DNA of 40,622 bases from JAGHAJ01 sp964559865 [NCBI: uncultured Synergistota bacterium] (GTDB lineage: Bacteria > Synergistota > JAGHAJ01): contig CAZLJD010000022.1 in assembly GCA_964559865.1 (NCBI GenBank), positions 1 to 40,622 of the forward strand. Reading direction: 5' to 3'. The position numbers and the translations under genes were made by a program. Below are positions 25,523 to 33,510 of the stretch, piece after piece. Position 1 is the stretch's first letter; every line of letters begins with the position of its first letter. Below the pieces are notes generated by a model. The model saw only the letters and a list, made by a program, of their open reading frames with translations, ran no database searches and was not told the origin of the DNA.

Positions 25523-26194
25523 CTAAATCTTAGGTGGCACAGGGCAGGGATTTTCTTCTGGACAGTAACCCATTGTAATGCAGGGTGGTCCTGCAAATGA
25601 AAAGAGGTAAGGTGCCACTTTCCTCACCTCTTTAAGCATCTGCATGGCAAGTTCCCTTATCTCCCACTGTGCCCTCACACACAACCTCAAAGAAAAAAAG
25701 TGAAAGAGCTCCCTCGCATTCATCGTAACTATGATCTTACTTACAATACCCTGAGGGAGAACAAACCTCGCATCTTCCTTCTTAACTCCAAGTTCAAGAA
25801 GCCTTACATAGGCATTTCTGGACTCCACGACAACTTTTTGGAATATCTCGTGAGCTTCCTTTTTAGACCTTATAGATTTTGGTTCTACTACTTCTATGTT
25901 GCTTCCATCGAGTTTCACATAACGTTGACTCTGCTGAGAATAACTTGCCAACCTGTGTCTGACAAGTTGATGGGTTGTGACTCTTGAAATCCCCTCAATA
26001 GCAAAAGTGAAAGATGCATGTTCAAGCACAGAATGGTGCCCTGACTTTACAACCTTTGCTATGAGTTTCCTCTGTTTCTCCTCACCAAAAGACTCTGCTA
26101 ACTCATCTACGCTTAGAGGAGAATAGCAGAGTCTTGCAGCAAGGGCAACAACCCTTTCAGGCTCAGGAGTATAAGCCAAAAGCTTTACATTCAT
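25523..26194 (-). CDS. thyX: flavin-dependent thymidylate synthase
   Basis: ThyX makes dTMP from dUMP using methylene-THF and reduced FAD, and needs no dihydrofolate reductase. The 223-residue protein has the signature [14 protein letters not shown] (RHRxxSxxxxSxR) and the earlier [12 protein letters not shown] and C-terminal CVRAQWEIR segments. Start and rpmE stop overlap by 4 bases (ATGA). A role in THF economy links it loosely to FtcD, which loads one-carbon units onto THF. Confidence 0.97.
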   Translation of the reverse strand: MNVKLLAYTPEPERVVALAARLCYSPLSVDELAESFGEEKQRKLIAKVVKSGHHSVLEHASFTFAIEGISRVTTHQLVRHRLASYSQQSQRYVKLDGSNIEVVEPKSIRSKKEAHEIFQKVVVESRNAYVRLLELGVKKEDARFVLPQGIVSKIIVTMNARELFHFFSLRLCVRAQWEIRELAMQMLKEVRKVAPYLFSFAGPPCITMGYCPEENPCPVPPKI

Positions 26195-26400
26195 TTACCT
26201 GAGATGTGTGCATACTTCCTTCTGAACTTTTCCACCCTTCCCTCTGTATCCATAATCTTTCTCTGACCGGTAAAGAAAGGATGACATTCAGAGCACACAT
26301 CAACCTTTAAGAACGGTTTCGTGGACCTTGTTTCAAAAGTGTTTCCACAAGCACAAGTCACAATGCACTTCTGATATGTTGGGTGTATACCTTTTTTCAT
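26191..26400 (-). CDS. rpmE: 50S ribosomal protein L31, zinc-binding form
   Basis: The product is 69 residues starting [12 protein letters not shown]. It has four conserved cysteines ([10 protein letters not shown] and DVCSECHPF), the C+ zinc-containing form of L31, and the typical ending with [11 protein letters not shown]. The start is set by GGAGGTG eleven bases upstream; an in-frame extension upstream is not used. It is the first gene of the housekeeping cluster. Confidence 0.97.
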   Translation of the reverse strand: MKKGIHPTYQKCIVTCACGNTFETRSTKPFLKVDVCSECHPFFTGQRKIMDTEGRVEKFRRKYAHISGK

Positions 26401-26436
26401 ACTTTTATCCGCACCTCCAACCAAAAATTCGATTGA

Positions 26437-26465
26437 ATTTTACCATACTTAACCAACTTATGCAA
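26437..26465 (-). promoter_or_regulatory. promoter of the rpmE-thyX-prfA-gltX cluster
   Basis: On the minus strand TTGCAT and TAAAAT are 17 bases apart, and the -10 carries a TGG extension. It lies 37 bases before the rpmE ATG. It is the only clear promoter seen for the downstream cluster, so the cluster to gltX may be one long transcript. Confidence 0.65.
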
Positions 26466-26489
26466 GAACAATTTACAAACGCTCAAAAG

Positions 26490-27233
26490 CTACATTTTCA
26501 CAAGCTGGATATCTCCTCGTGCACCCATTTTATCCCTAAATATAACGACCACGCCTATGATATCACCTACATCTCCTGCCCTGTTCAGCACCTCTCTAAT
26601 GTCTGCCTCACTTTTGACCATATTACCGAAGGCCGTAGCAAAGGCATCAGCTACAGCAGGCTCTTTTGCCACTACCGTTACGGCATCTGCACTTCCAAAG
26701 CTCAAAGAGTGTCCCACTGTTCCAGAAGATGTACAAATGCCAACGGGCATCAAATCCGAATCTACCCTTATGCCAATCCTCTGAGAAAATGGGGAACTAC
26801 CCGCGTATATAGAGGCAACTACCGGCTCTCTCGCATACGCGTAAATGTCTCCTCCATTCTCCACAATAACTTTATCCACCTTCAAAACTTCTCTCAGGCG
26901 TACCCCCACAAAGCCAGATATAGCACCCGCTACCGCTGCCATTGGACCAACCCCCGCTTTAAGCGTAGCCTCCACCATTTTTAGCACAACTTCTGGAGCA
27001 CCATTCTCTACACTATACGGATGGAGTGCTTCGAGAAAACCCGGATCTTTCTCTATATACCCTTCTATGTCCCTCCTTACATCCATCACGGTCTCACTGA
27101 CAAGCCTCTTTGCCTTTTCAATACTTACACCGTTTGAAATACCCACCCATAGGTCCGTCTCTTTACACACCACCGTGAAGCTCACGATACCATCAAGTGA
27201 AAAGCGTCTTCTGTACCTACGGGGTTGAAACAT
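26490..27233 (-). CDS. UPF0280 family protein (COG2122, ApbE-like)
   Basis: The 247-residue protein belongs to UPF0280, distantly related to the flavin transferase ApbE. Recognisable parts: HPYSVENGAPEVV, GVGPMAAVAGAISGFVG, VIVENGGDIYAY and GICTSSGTVGHSLSFGSADA. In anaerobic archaea and bacteria this family occurs with the HcyBio and NIL-ferredoxin genes as the third part of the homocysteine-forming system, and here it is third in the same operon, two bases after the ferredoxin gene. Its exact role is not established; moving flavin or supporting sulfur delivery are suggestions only. Confidence 0.9.
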   Translation of the reverse strand: MFQPRRYRRRFSLDGIVSFTVVCKETDLWVGISNGVSIEKAKRLVSETVMDVRRDIEGYIEKDPGFLEALHPYSVENGAPEVVLKMVEATLKAGVGPMAAVAGAISGFVGVRLREVLKVDKVIVENGGDIYAYAREPVVASIYAGSSPFSQRIGIRVDSDLMPVGICTSSGTVGHSLSFGSADAVTVVAKEPAVADAFATAFGNMVKSEADIREVLNRAGDVGDIIGVVVIFRDKMGARGDIQLVKM

Positions 27234-27235
27234 CT

Positions 27236-27649
27236 CTACGCACCAAAATCTATAGATATTATCCTCAAAGGACAGGCATTAACGCAAAGCTCACACACAA
27301 CGCACTTATCCGGAGAAAACACAACTTTCCACTCATCTCTGTCCATGGATAGTGCACCTGAGAAACACACTGCCGTGCATGCCCCACAGTGAACACACTC
27401 TTCGTACTTTATCTTCACCTGCTTGTTTATTGGCACCACTTCGAGTTTCTCTCTTCTCAGGAAGTCCAATCCCTCTTGGAGTTTAGATCTATCCCCCTCT
27501 ACCTCCACCAGTAGATGCCCTTCCTTACCTGCAGTTATCTCTGCCTTCAATATATTGACTTTGAGATCAAAATCCTTTATAAGGTGATAAGTAAGCGGCT
27601 TTGTTGAGCTTTCTGGTGGAAACTTCAGTGTGAACCTCTCTTTTACCAT
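27236..27649 (-). CDS. NIL-domain protein with two [4Fe-4S] clusters
   Basis: The 137-residue protein has a NIL domain (ferredoxin-like fold, about residues 1-74, FTLKFPPESSTKP) followed by two 4Fe-4S motifs: CVHCGACTAVCFSGAL and CVVCELCVNACPLRI. Such NIL-ferredoxins pair with HcyBio proteins in the sulfide- or persulfide-dependent synthesis of homocysteine from aspartate semialdehyde. I take the ATG at 27647-27649, with AAGGAGG eight bases before it, over a TTG two codons upstream that is too close. It follows the HcyBio gene with almost no gap. Confidence 0.93.
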   Translation of the reverse strand: MVKERFTLKFPPESSTKPLTYHLIKDFDLKVNILKAEITAGKEGHLLVEVEGDRSKLQEGLDFLRREKLEVVPINKQVKIKYEECVHCGACTAVCFSGALSMDRDEWKVVFSPDKCVVCELCVNACPLRIISIDFGA

Positions 27650-27651
27650 CT

Positions 27652-28815
27652 TCAAGCCTCCTTCAGCACCATTGGTTTCACCCGTCCCTCCTTCGGCAAC
27701 GGTGCAACGGGTCTCTGCACGAAGAACTTACCGCTCTGTATCCACTTCTTGAGAAGGTATGCTATCTGCCTTGCCTTATACATGCTCGAGATTGGTGCAG
27801 TAGGTATCTTCCTGCCTTTCATCTCGACGAAGCCCATTTTCAACTCCCCGTAAGTCACAACCTTCAGTACAGGTCTATCACGCCGCTGTACTCCAAAATC
27901 GATGAGTACTGTTTTTATATCCTCGTCCCTTACAGACACGAAACGCAACATCTCTTCGTCCAATATTGGGATTGGCACACCTATACCGACGAAGAGGGTA
28001 GGACCATACCCCTTAAAGTATGCAGCTTTTATAAATTCCGCAGACATCTCTTTCAAGTTGCCTATAACACTGATTGTAGAAGCAGGACCGACAGGGATAC
28101 CCCTATCTGTTCTCTCCTCAGAGGGGCTGTGCTGAGTACCATTCCACGCCACATAGCCCACTGCACCGCCCAGAAATATCCTCGTTCCCACTCCAATAGT
28201 TCTTAACTCTGGATCATTCAGCAACGGACTCAGCTCACCAGATGTAGCATACGTGATATTACCAAACTTCGGCAAAAGAACCCCCATATAGGTGTATAGT
28301 GTTCTGCCGGTAGAGTTTGTCACCGCTGCGTAGTTCTGATAAGCATTCCTTGGATTGAACAAAAAAGCCTCGTTGAGAGAATCGATGTCTATGTAACCGT
28401 CCACCTCTTTTCTTGGATAGCAGTCTGTAACAGAGCCAACAGATCTCAGTCTCACCTTCCTTTTAGAAACCAGATCCTCTATCACATGGGCACCCCCGTA
28501 CTCGTTATCATTTTCACTTCTCTCAGTAGCACCTATGTATGCATCAACAGCTGCTATCCCCGTATATGCAGGCACATCATTCAGCCAAACCCTCGCCATC
28601 TTTATCGGTGGATCTGCATGACCGAAGTTTAAAAATGCCCCAGAAGAACACATAGGGCTGAATGTCCCAGTAGTAACAACATCCACCCTCTTCGCTGTCT
28701 CCTCTATGCCATTCTTATCTACCATGTCAATTACCTCTTCGGCAGTAACAACCACTGCTTCACCCCTTGCAATCTTTTCGTTTATCTCTTCGTAAGACCT
28801 CCTAACCGAAGACAC
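27652..28815 (-). CDS. HcyBio (DUF39) protein, L-aspartate semialdehyde sulfurtransferase
   Basis: The 387-residue protein is of the COG1900/DUF39 family, shown genetically in methanogens to form homocysteine from aspartate semialdehyde without O-acyl-homoserine intermediates. Motifs: TTGTFSPMCSSGAFLNFGH (conserved Cys), YGGAHVIEDL, GSVTDCYPRKE (second conserved Cys), RIFLGGAVGYVAWNGTQH and FVGIGVPIPILDEE. The C-terminus lacks a CBS pair, the form that works with a separate NIL-ferredoxin, which is the next gene. The start is GTG. First gene of a three-gene operon with a good promoter. Confidence 0.93.
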   Translation of the reverse strand: MSSVRRSYEEINEKIARGEAVVVTAEEVIDMVDKNGIEETAKRVDVVTTGTFSPMCSSGAFLNFGHADPPIKMARVWLNDVPAYTGIAAVDAYIGATERSENDNEYGGAHVIEDLVSKRKVRLRSVGSVTDCYPRKEVDGYIDIDSLNEAFLFNPRNAYQNYAAVTNSTGRTLYTYMGVLLPKFGNITYATSGELSPLLNDPELRTIGVGTRIFLGGAVGYVAWNGTQHSPSEERTDRGIPVGPASTISVIGNLKEMSAEFIKAAYFKGYGPTLFVGIGVPIPILDEEMLRFVSVRDEDIKTVLIDFGVQRRDRPVLKVVTYGELKMGFVEMKGRKIPTAPISSMYKARQIAYLLKKWIQSGKFFVQRPVAPLPKEGRVKPMVLKEA

Positions 28816-28849
28816 TCCAACACCCCCTTATATACAAAAGTTGAAAAGT

Positions 28850-28878
28850 ATTATATCACAGTAATTTTTCCATAACAA
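28850..28878 (-). promoter_or_regulatory. promoter of the homocysteine operon
   Basis: TTGTTA and TATAAT are 17 bases apart on the minus strand, about 35 bases before the GTG start. No SAM riboswitch motif is seen in the short leader. Confidence 0.7.
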
Positions 28879-28933
28879 CGACAAATGCGCACCTTCTCCC
28901 TACCATTACCAGCTTTCCCATTCAGGGCACTTA

Positions 28934-28942
28934 TGGTAAAAT
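28934..28942 (+). promoter_or_regulatory. extended -10 promoter for the Ogg2 gene
   Basis: TGGTAAAAT, with the last -10 base only 13 bases before the ATG. The transcript would begin about 6-8 bases before the start codon, so the mRNA would be nearly leaderless, and no ribosome-binding site is visible. Confidence 0.45.
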
Positions 28943-28955
28943 TCCCTCAGACACC

Positions 28956-29591
28956 ATGAAAAATGAAGTGGTAAAACTTTACGAAGAGATAAAAGAGTCT
29001 ATTATCAGAAGAATAAGTGAATTTGAGGCACTCTGGAAATACGGAAACGACGAGGAAATATTTTCAGAGGTAGCTTTTTGCCTGCTTACCCCTCAATCAA
29101 AGGCAAAGGTGTGCTGGCACGCAATAGAGAGGCTGACAGAAACCGGATTATTGTTCACAGGGAGTCAAGCTGACATTCAAAAGGAGCTCTACGGTGTGAG
29201 ATTCAAGCAAAAAAAAGCACTTTACATAGTATCTGCGCGGAACTTTTTCTCCAACGGAAAATTGAGGATAAAAAAGCTCATCTCCAGCTTCAAGGAGCCA
29301 TTTAAAGCAAGAGACTGGTTAGTAAAGAACATAAAAGGTTTTGGCTACAAAGAGGCAAGCCACTTCTTAAGGAACATTGGCAAAGGCAGAGAGTTATCTA
29401 TACTGGACAGGCACATTCTAAAGAACTTACTGTGTGAAGGAGTAATAGAGGAAATTCCAACAACTTTAACAAAAAGGCGTTACGCAGAAATTGAGGATAA
29501 AATGCGAAAGTATGCAAAAGAGATTGGTATCCCTTTGCAACACCTGGACTTCGTGTTCTGGTATAGAGAAACTGGAGAGATCTTCAAGTGA
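28956..29591 (+). CDS. 8-oxoguanine DNA glycosylase/AP lyase, Ogg2 type
   Basis: Ogg2 enzymes remove 8-oxoguanine from DNA and cut the strand. The 211-residue protein has the helix-hairpin-helix GPD architecture with catalytic Lys132 in KGFGYKEASHFLRN and the conserved Asp151 in LSILDRHIL. EVAFCLLTPQSKA near residue 40 and the C-terminal LDFVFWYRETGEIF are typical of Ogg2 from Methanocaldococcus and Thermotoga-like organisms. This family is most common in archaea and thermophiles. It stands alone between two divergent or unrelated operons. Confidence 0.93.
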   Translation: MKNEVVKLYEEIKESIIRRISEFEALWKYGNDEEIFSEVAFCLLTPQSKAKVCWHAIERLTETGLLFTGSQADIQKELYGVRFKQKKALYIVSARNFFSNGKLRIKKLISSFKEPFKARDWLVKNIKGFGYKEASHFLRNIGKGRELSILDRHILKNLLCEGVIEEIPTTLTKRRYAEIEDKMRKYAKEIGIPLQHLDFVFWYRETGEIFK

Positions 29592-29610
29592 GCGTTTGTT
29601 CTTCGAAATT

Positions 29611-29639
29611 TTACTTCCCCTTGACTGCTATGCTATAAT
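29611..29639 (+). promoter_or_regulatory. promoter for tRNA-Glu and probably the pyr operon
   Basis: TGCTATAAT is an extended -10 with perfect hexamer (29634-29639). A weak -35, TTACTT, lies at 17-base spacing. The transcript would start about 8 bases before the mature tRNA 5' end. No other promoter fits between the tRNA and the PyrR site, so this one probably also serves pyrRBCFKDE. Confidence 0.65.
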
Positions 29640-29654
29640 ACTAACAGGTTAGGT

Positions 29655-29730
29655 GGCCCCTTCGTCTAGCGGCCTAGGACATTGGGTTCTCAGCCCAAAG
29701 GCAGGGGTTCAAATCCCCTAGGGGCTGCCA
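29655..29730 (+). tRNA. tRNA-Glu, anticodon CUC
   Basis: A complete 76-base cloverleaf with encoded CCA: acceptor GGCCCCT/AGGGGCT (first pair G-U), D arm, anticodon stem TTGGG/CCCAA with loop TTCTCAG, T arm AGGGG/CCCCT with loop TTCAAAT, and discriminator G. Only 20 bases separate it from the PyrR-binding hairpin. Confidence 0.97.
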
Positions 29731-29744
29731 ACAAGAGGACTACC

Positions 29745-29773
29745 TTTAAACCAGTCCTGTGAGGCTGGTAAGG
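29745..29773 (+). promoter_or_regulatory. PyrR-binding RNA hairpin (anti-antiterminator)
   Basis: The segment CCAGTCCTGTGAGGCTGG (29751-29768) with flanking TTTAAA and TAAGGA matches the PyrR recognition loop known from Bacillus pyr leaders, where the core is AGUCC-N-GNGAGGCU. UMP- or UTP-bound PyrR would stabilise this hairpin and so favour termination. The left strand AGTCCTG (29753-29759) can pair with CAGGGCT (29791-29797) of the terminator, giving the expected antiterminator. Confidence 0.88.
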
Positions 29774-29790
29774 AGTGAGCAGGGAAGTTC

Positions 29791-29829
29791 CAGGGCTTCT
29801 TGCCAGCTGGCAAGAAGCCCTGATTTTTT
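29791..29829 (+). terminator. pyr attenuator terminator
   Basis: A perfect 14-bp stem starting CAGGGCTTCTTGCC with a 4-base loop AGCT, followed by ATTTTTT. It ends 19 bases before the pyrR start. It also serves as the terminator for the upstream tRNA-Glu transcript when pyrimidines are plentiful. Confidence 0.93.
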
Positions 29830-29847
29830 ATGAAAGGAGGTGAAAAG

Positions 29848-30378
29848 GTGGAAAGCATAAAGGTGATGGATGGGGACAGAATCAAAAGATCCATAAAAAG
29901 GATATCTCACGAGATCCTGGAAAAAAACAAAGGAGCAGAAGACCTCATACTTGCAGGGATCCTCCGTAAAGGAAAACCCCTCGCAGAAAGGATATCAAGA
30001 TACATATCCGAGATCGAGGGTGTAAATGTGCCAACCGTATTCATAGATGTAACCCCGTTTAGAGACGACATACCTCAGAAAAGCAAAACATCTGTGGAGG
30101 AATCCTCAAATCTTGGCATCCCCATTCAGAACAAGAAGGTAGTCCTCATCGACGACGTCATATACACAGGCAGAACAGCAAGAGCAGCAATGGAAGCACT
30201 AATACGCACTGGAAGGCCCTCACGGATACAGCTCGCAGTACTCGTGGATAGAGGACACAGAGAACTCCCTATAAGGGCTGACTTCGTAGGTAAAAATCTG
30301 CCAACCTCAAGAAGAGAATACGTGAGGGTCAAACTCGCAGAGATAGACGGAGAAGATGGCGTATATATAGAGAAATAG
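29848..30378 (+). CDS. pyrR: PyrR attenuation regulator / uracil phosphoribosyltransferase
   Basis: PyrR binds the pyr leader RNA in response to UMP and often has uracil phosphoribosyltransferase activity. The 176-residue protein has the PRPP motif VVLIDDVIYTGRTARAAM and the RNA-binding region FRDD to LVDRGHRELPIRADFVG typical of PyrR. The GTG at 29848 is chosen because AAAGGAGGTG lies just upstream; an ATG at 29830 would sit in the U-tract of the terminator. It is the first gene of the operon it controls. Confidence 0.95.
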   Translation: MESIKVMDGDRIKRSIKRISHEILEKNKGAEDLILAGILRKGKPLAERISRYISEIEGVNVPTVFIDVTPFRDDIPQKSKTSVEESSNLGIPIQNKKVVLIDDVIYTGRTARAAMEALIRTGRPSRIQLAVLVDRGHRELPIRADFVGKNLPTSRREYVRVKLAEIDGEDGVYIEK

Positions 30379-30390
30379 GAGGGAATTGTA

Positions 30391-31359
30391 TTGAGGCTAC
30401 CTTATGCTACAACGAAAGAGGGTATAGACACAGGTAAGCTCCGTTATTACTTCAAAGGCAGAGACATACTCAGCATAAAGGAGATGTCCTCCGAAGAGAT
30501 AAACCACATATTAGACAGAGCATCTGAGATGAAAAAAATAGCAAAGAGCGGTAAGAAGCTAAATGTTCTCGAAGGTAAACAGGTAGCAGGATTGTTCTTT
30601 GAACCGAGCACACGCACAAGGGTCTCATTTGAAATTGCCACCAGAAAACTCGGAGCAGACTTTTACAATCTCGACATAAACAGAAGCAGCGTGCGTAAAG
30701 GAGAAACCCTCATAGACACAGTAAAAACACTCCAAAGCATGCACATAGATGCAATCGTATGCAGGCACCATAACAGCGGTGCATCTCATCTAATAGCAAG
30801 ATATTTGGATGTCCCGGTAATAAACGCTGGAGATGGAACAAACGAGCATCCAACTCAGGCACTACTTGACCTGTTCACCATGAAGGAGAAAAAAGGTAGG
30901 ATCCAAGGGCTAACGGTAGCAATAGTTGGCGACATCCTACACAGCAGAGTTGCAAGGTCAAATATATGGGGATTGCTGAAGCTTGGGGCAAACATAAAGA
31001 TAGCAACTCTACCCACCTTAGAACCAAAAGGTTTAAAAGAGTTTGGGGTCAAAGTATATTACAATGTCGAGGATGTCATTGCAGAGGCAGACATAATAAT
31101 GTGTCTAAGAATCCAGATGGAACGCCAATCCAAGGGGCTTTTCCCCTCAAGAGGTGAATATACAAACCTGCTCGGTATAAACGCCGACAGAATAAAAAAG
31201 ATGAAAGAAGATGCTATCATCATGCATCCGGGACCAGTGAACAGAGGTGTTGAAATTTCACCCGCAATAATATACTCAGAACGTTCAGTCATCTGCGAGC
31301 AGGTAACAAACGGCATTGCGGTTAGAATGGCAATCCTCGAGGCGGTGATGCAGAATTGA
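30391..31359 (+). CDS. pyrB: aspartate carbamoyltransferase catalytic subunit
   Basis: PyrB condenses carbamoyl phosphate with aspartate. The 322-residue protein has the carbamoyl phosphate motif FEPSTRTRVSFE and HPTQALLDLFT, with HPGPVNRGVE near the end. No pyrI follows, so it is the unregulated trimeric type, and regulation is left to PyrR. The start is TTG after GGAGGG. About 25 N-terminal residues before KGRDILSIKEM are longer than in most homologues. Confidence 0.96.
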   Translation: MRLPYATTKEGIDTGKLRYYFKGRDILSIKEMSSEEINHILDRASEMKKIAKSGKKLNVLEGKQVAGLFFEPSTRTRVSFEIATRKLGADFYNLDINRSSVRKGETLIDTVKTLQSMHIDAIVCRHHNSGASHLIARYLDVPVINAGDGTNEHPTQALLDLFTMKEKKGRIQGLTVAIVGDILHSRVARSNIWGLLKLGANIKIATLPTLEPKGLKEFGVKVYYNVEDVIAEADIIMCLRIQMERQSKGLFPSRGEYTNLLGINADRIKKMKEDAIIMHPGPVNRGVEISPAIIYSERSVICEQVTNGIAVRMAILEAVMQN

Positions 31360-32630
31360 AACTGCTCATAAAAAACGGAATTATAATGAACGGGAATAGC
31401 GAAGAAAGGAAAGACCTACTTATAGAAGAGGATAAAATTGCAGCCATAGAAAGCAATCTGGAAGTTCCAGATACCGAAACACAGGTATTAGATGCAAGTA
31501 ACATGTATGTAATGCCCGGTTTCATTGACCTGCATACACACTTACGAGTGCCCGGAGGAGAAAAGAAAGAAGATATAAAAACAGGCACAATGGCAGCCGT
31601 CAAAGGTGGATTCACAACAATAACATGCATGCCAAACACACTACCTCCCATAGACTCAGCCGTTACAGTTGGATACTTGAAGTCAAAGATAAAGGAAGAA
31701 GCTGTATGTCATGTCTTACCAACTGCTGCAATCTCCAAGGGATTAGAGGGTAAAGAGATAGTAAACATGGCAGAACTGAAACAGCAAGGGGTTGTGGCAT
31801 TCTCCGATGATGGTGCACCAATCATGAATGCCAGCGTCATGAGAAATGCCATGCTTTACAGCAAGGTGTGCAATGCCTTGATAATGACACACTGCGAGGA
31901 CAAAAATCTCAGTGACAACGGAGACATAAACAACGGTAAGATGGTGCTCAAAACAGGATTAAGCGGCATACCCGCCGAAGCAGAGGAGGTCATGCTTGCA
32001 AGAAACATAATGCTTGCAAAATCAACAGGAGCAAAGCTTCACATAAGCCATGTATCCACAAGGAACAGTGTAAAATTGATAGAGTTTGCAAAGAGCGAAG
32101 GTATAAACATCACAGCAGAAGTAACCCCACACCACCTCACACTAACAGAGGAGATAGTAAGCCCGTTGAACCCAAACACAAAGGTCTATCCTCCACTAAG
32201 AACGGAAGAAGACATCGAAGCACTCGTACACGGGCTAAAAACGGGGATAATAGACGCAATAGCAACAGACCATGCACCACACACAGCAGAAGACAAAGCC
32301 ATCTCTTACCACGAAGCACCCTTTGGCATATCCGGTATAGAGATAGCGTTCTCCGTAATCAAGAAGTTTCTGGTGGATAAAGGTGTGTTCAGCATGTCAG
32401 ATGTAGTAAAATTTCTAAGCATAAATCCAGCAAGAATACTGTCCATAGAAAGTGGCATTGGCGTGGGGAAACCAGCAAATCTAACCATTGTATCTCCAGA
32501 TAAAGGATTTAAAGTGGATGCTTCAAAATTCCTGTCCAAAGGGAAGAACACCCCCTTTGACAAAGTAGACCTATCAGGCGTGATAGAATACACGATAGTA
32601 GATGGAAAGATTGCATACAGGAGGACATAA
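31356..32630 (+). CDS. pyrC: dihydroorotase
   Basis: PyrC cyclises carbamoyl-aspartate to dihydroorotate. The 424-residue protein is the class I (type of Bacillus) amidohydrolase with metal-binding DLHTHLRVPGGE, then AFSDDGAP, THCEDKNLSD, LHISHVST and IATDHAPHT. The start is TTG, overlapping the pyrB stop by 4 bases. Confidence 0.96.
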   Translation: MKLLIKNGIIMNGNSEERKDLLIEEDKIAAIESNLEVPDTETQVLDASNMYVMPGFIDLHTHLRVPGGEKKEDIKTGTMAAVKGGFTTITCMPNTLPPIDSAVTVGYLKSKIKEEAVCHVLPTAAISKGLEGKEIVNMAELKQQGVVAFSDDGAPIMNASVMRNAMLYSKVCNALIMTHCEDKNLSDNGDINNGKMVLKTGLSGIPAEAEEVMLARNIMLAKSTGAKLHISHVSTRNSVKLIEFAKSEGINITAEVTPHHLTLTEEIVSPLNPNTKVYPPLRTEEDIEALVHGLKTGIIDAIATDHAPHTAEDKAISYHEAPFGISGIEIAFSVIKKFLVDKGVFSMSDVVKFLSINPARILSIESGIGVGKPANLTIVSPDKGFKVDASKFLSKGKNTPFDKVDLSGVIEYTIVDGKIAYRRT

Positions 32631-32631
32631 A

Positions 32632-33510
32632 ATGTTTATAGATAGACTGATAGAGCAAATTCTTAGCAAAAAGAGTCCCTTATGCATTGGCCTTGACCCT
32701 CGTATAGAGAGCTTACCCCCACTCTTGAGGCAAGCAGCAGAAAGCGGGCGCATAAGAGAGGCAATAGCCAAGTTCAACAGAGGGATAGTAGATGCCGTGA
32801 GAGACATAGTTCCAACCGTTAAGCTTCAAATCGCATTCTACGAGCTTTATGGAGCAGACGGTATTTCTGCATTTTTGGAGAGCATCGAATATGCAAAAGA
32901 AAGCGGTCTAATGGTAATCGCAGACATCAAACGCTCAGACATAGGAGACGTAGCAAAGGCGTATGCAGACAGGTATCTTGGAGATCTGCCCATAGATGCC
33001 GTCACTATTAACCCTTACATGGGAAGGGACACCATCTACCCATTTCTAAGATATGTGGAAGAGATGGGAAAGGGCATATTTGTCCTGTTAAAGACGTCAA
33101 ACAAAAGCAGCAAAGACATACAAGATCTGATCATTGAAGGAAAACCTCTACACCACAAGGTAGGTAAAATGATAGAAGACATCGGAAAAAACTATACAGG
33201 AACATACGGTTACAGCTCTGTTGGAGCAGTCGTAGGAGCCACATTTCCCGAGGAACTAAAAACGCTAAGGTCACTTCTTAAAAACACTTTCTTCCTCATC
33301 CCTGGTTTCGGTGTACAAGGGGGGAAAGCTGAAGATGCAAGTTACGGATTCGACGAAGAGGGAAAAGGTGCGCTGGTAAACTCCTCAAGGGCTATAATCT
33401 ACGCTTTTAGAGAAGAAGACGACAACCCATGGGAGGCTATAAGAAGCGCAGCAGTATCAGCCAGAAATGCACTAAACATGGAGATCTCGAAACATGGGGC
33501 TCTCAGTTAG
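32632..33510 (+). CDS. pyrF: orotidine 5'-phosphate decarboxylase, type 2
   Basis: PyrF decarboxylates OMP to UMP. At 292 residues it is the longer type 2 form, with CIGLDPRIESLPP at the N-terminus, KLQIAFYELYG, and the catalytic VIADIKRSDIGDVAKAYA containing the Asp-Lys-Asp array. Bacillus-type pyr operons usually carry the roughly 230-residue type 1 enzyme, so this is a mixed operon. GGAGG lies seven bases before the ATG. It sits between pyrC and pyrK. Confidence 0.95.
   Translation: MFIDRLIEQILSKKSPLCIGLDPRIESLPPLLRQAAESGRIREAIAKFNRGIVDAVRDIVPTVKLQIAFYELYGADGISAFLESIEYAKESGLMVIADIKRSDIGDVAKAYADRYLGDLPIDAVTINPYMGRDTIYPFLRYVEEMGKGIFVLLKTSNKSSKDIQDLIIEGKPLHHKVGKMIEDIGKNYTGTYGYSSVGAVVGATFPEELKTLRSLLKNTFFLIPGFGVQGGKAEDASYGFDEEGKGALVNSSRAIIYAFREEDDNPWEAIRSAAVSARNALNMEISKHGALS

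Noticed and set aside
29621-29639. TTGACT as -35 of the tRNA-Glu promoter
   Set aside because: Only 7 bases separate it from the TATAAT, too short for a -35/-10 pair. The extended -10 with a weak TTACTT at 17 bases was used.
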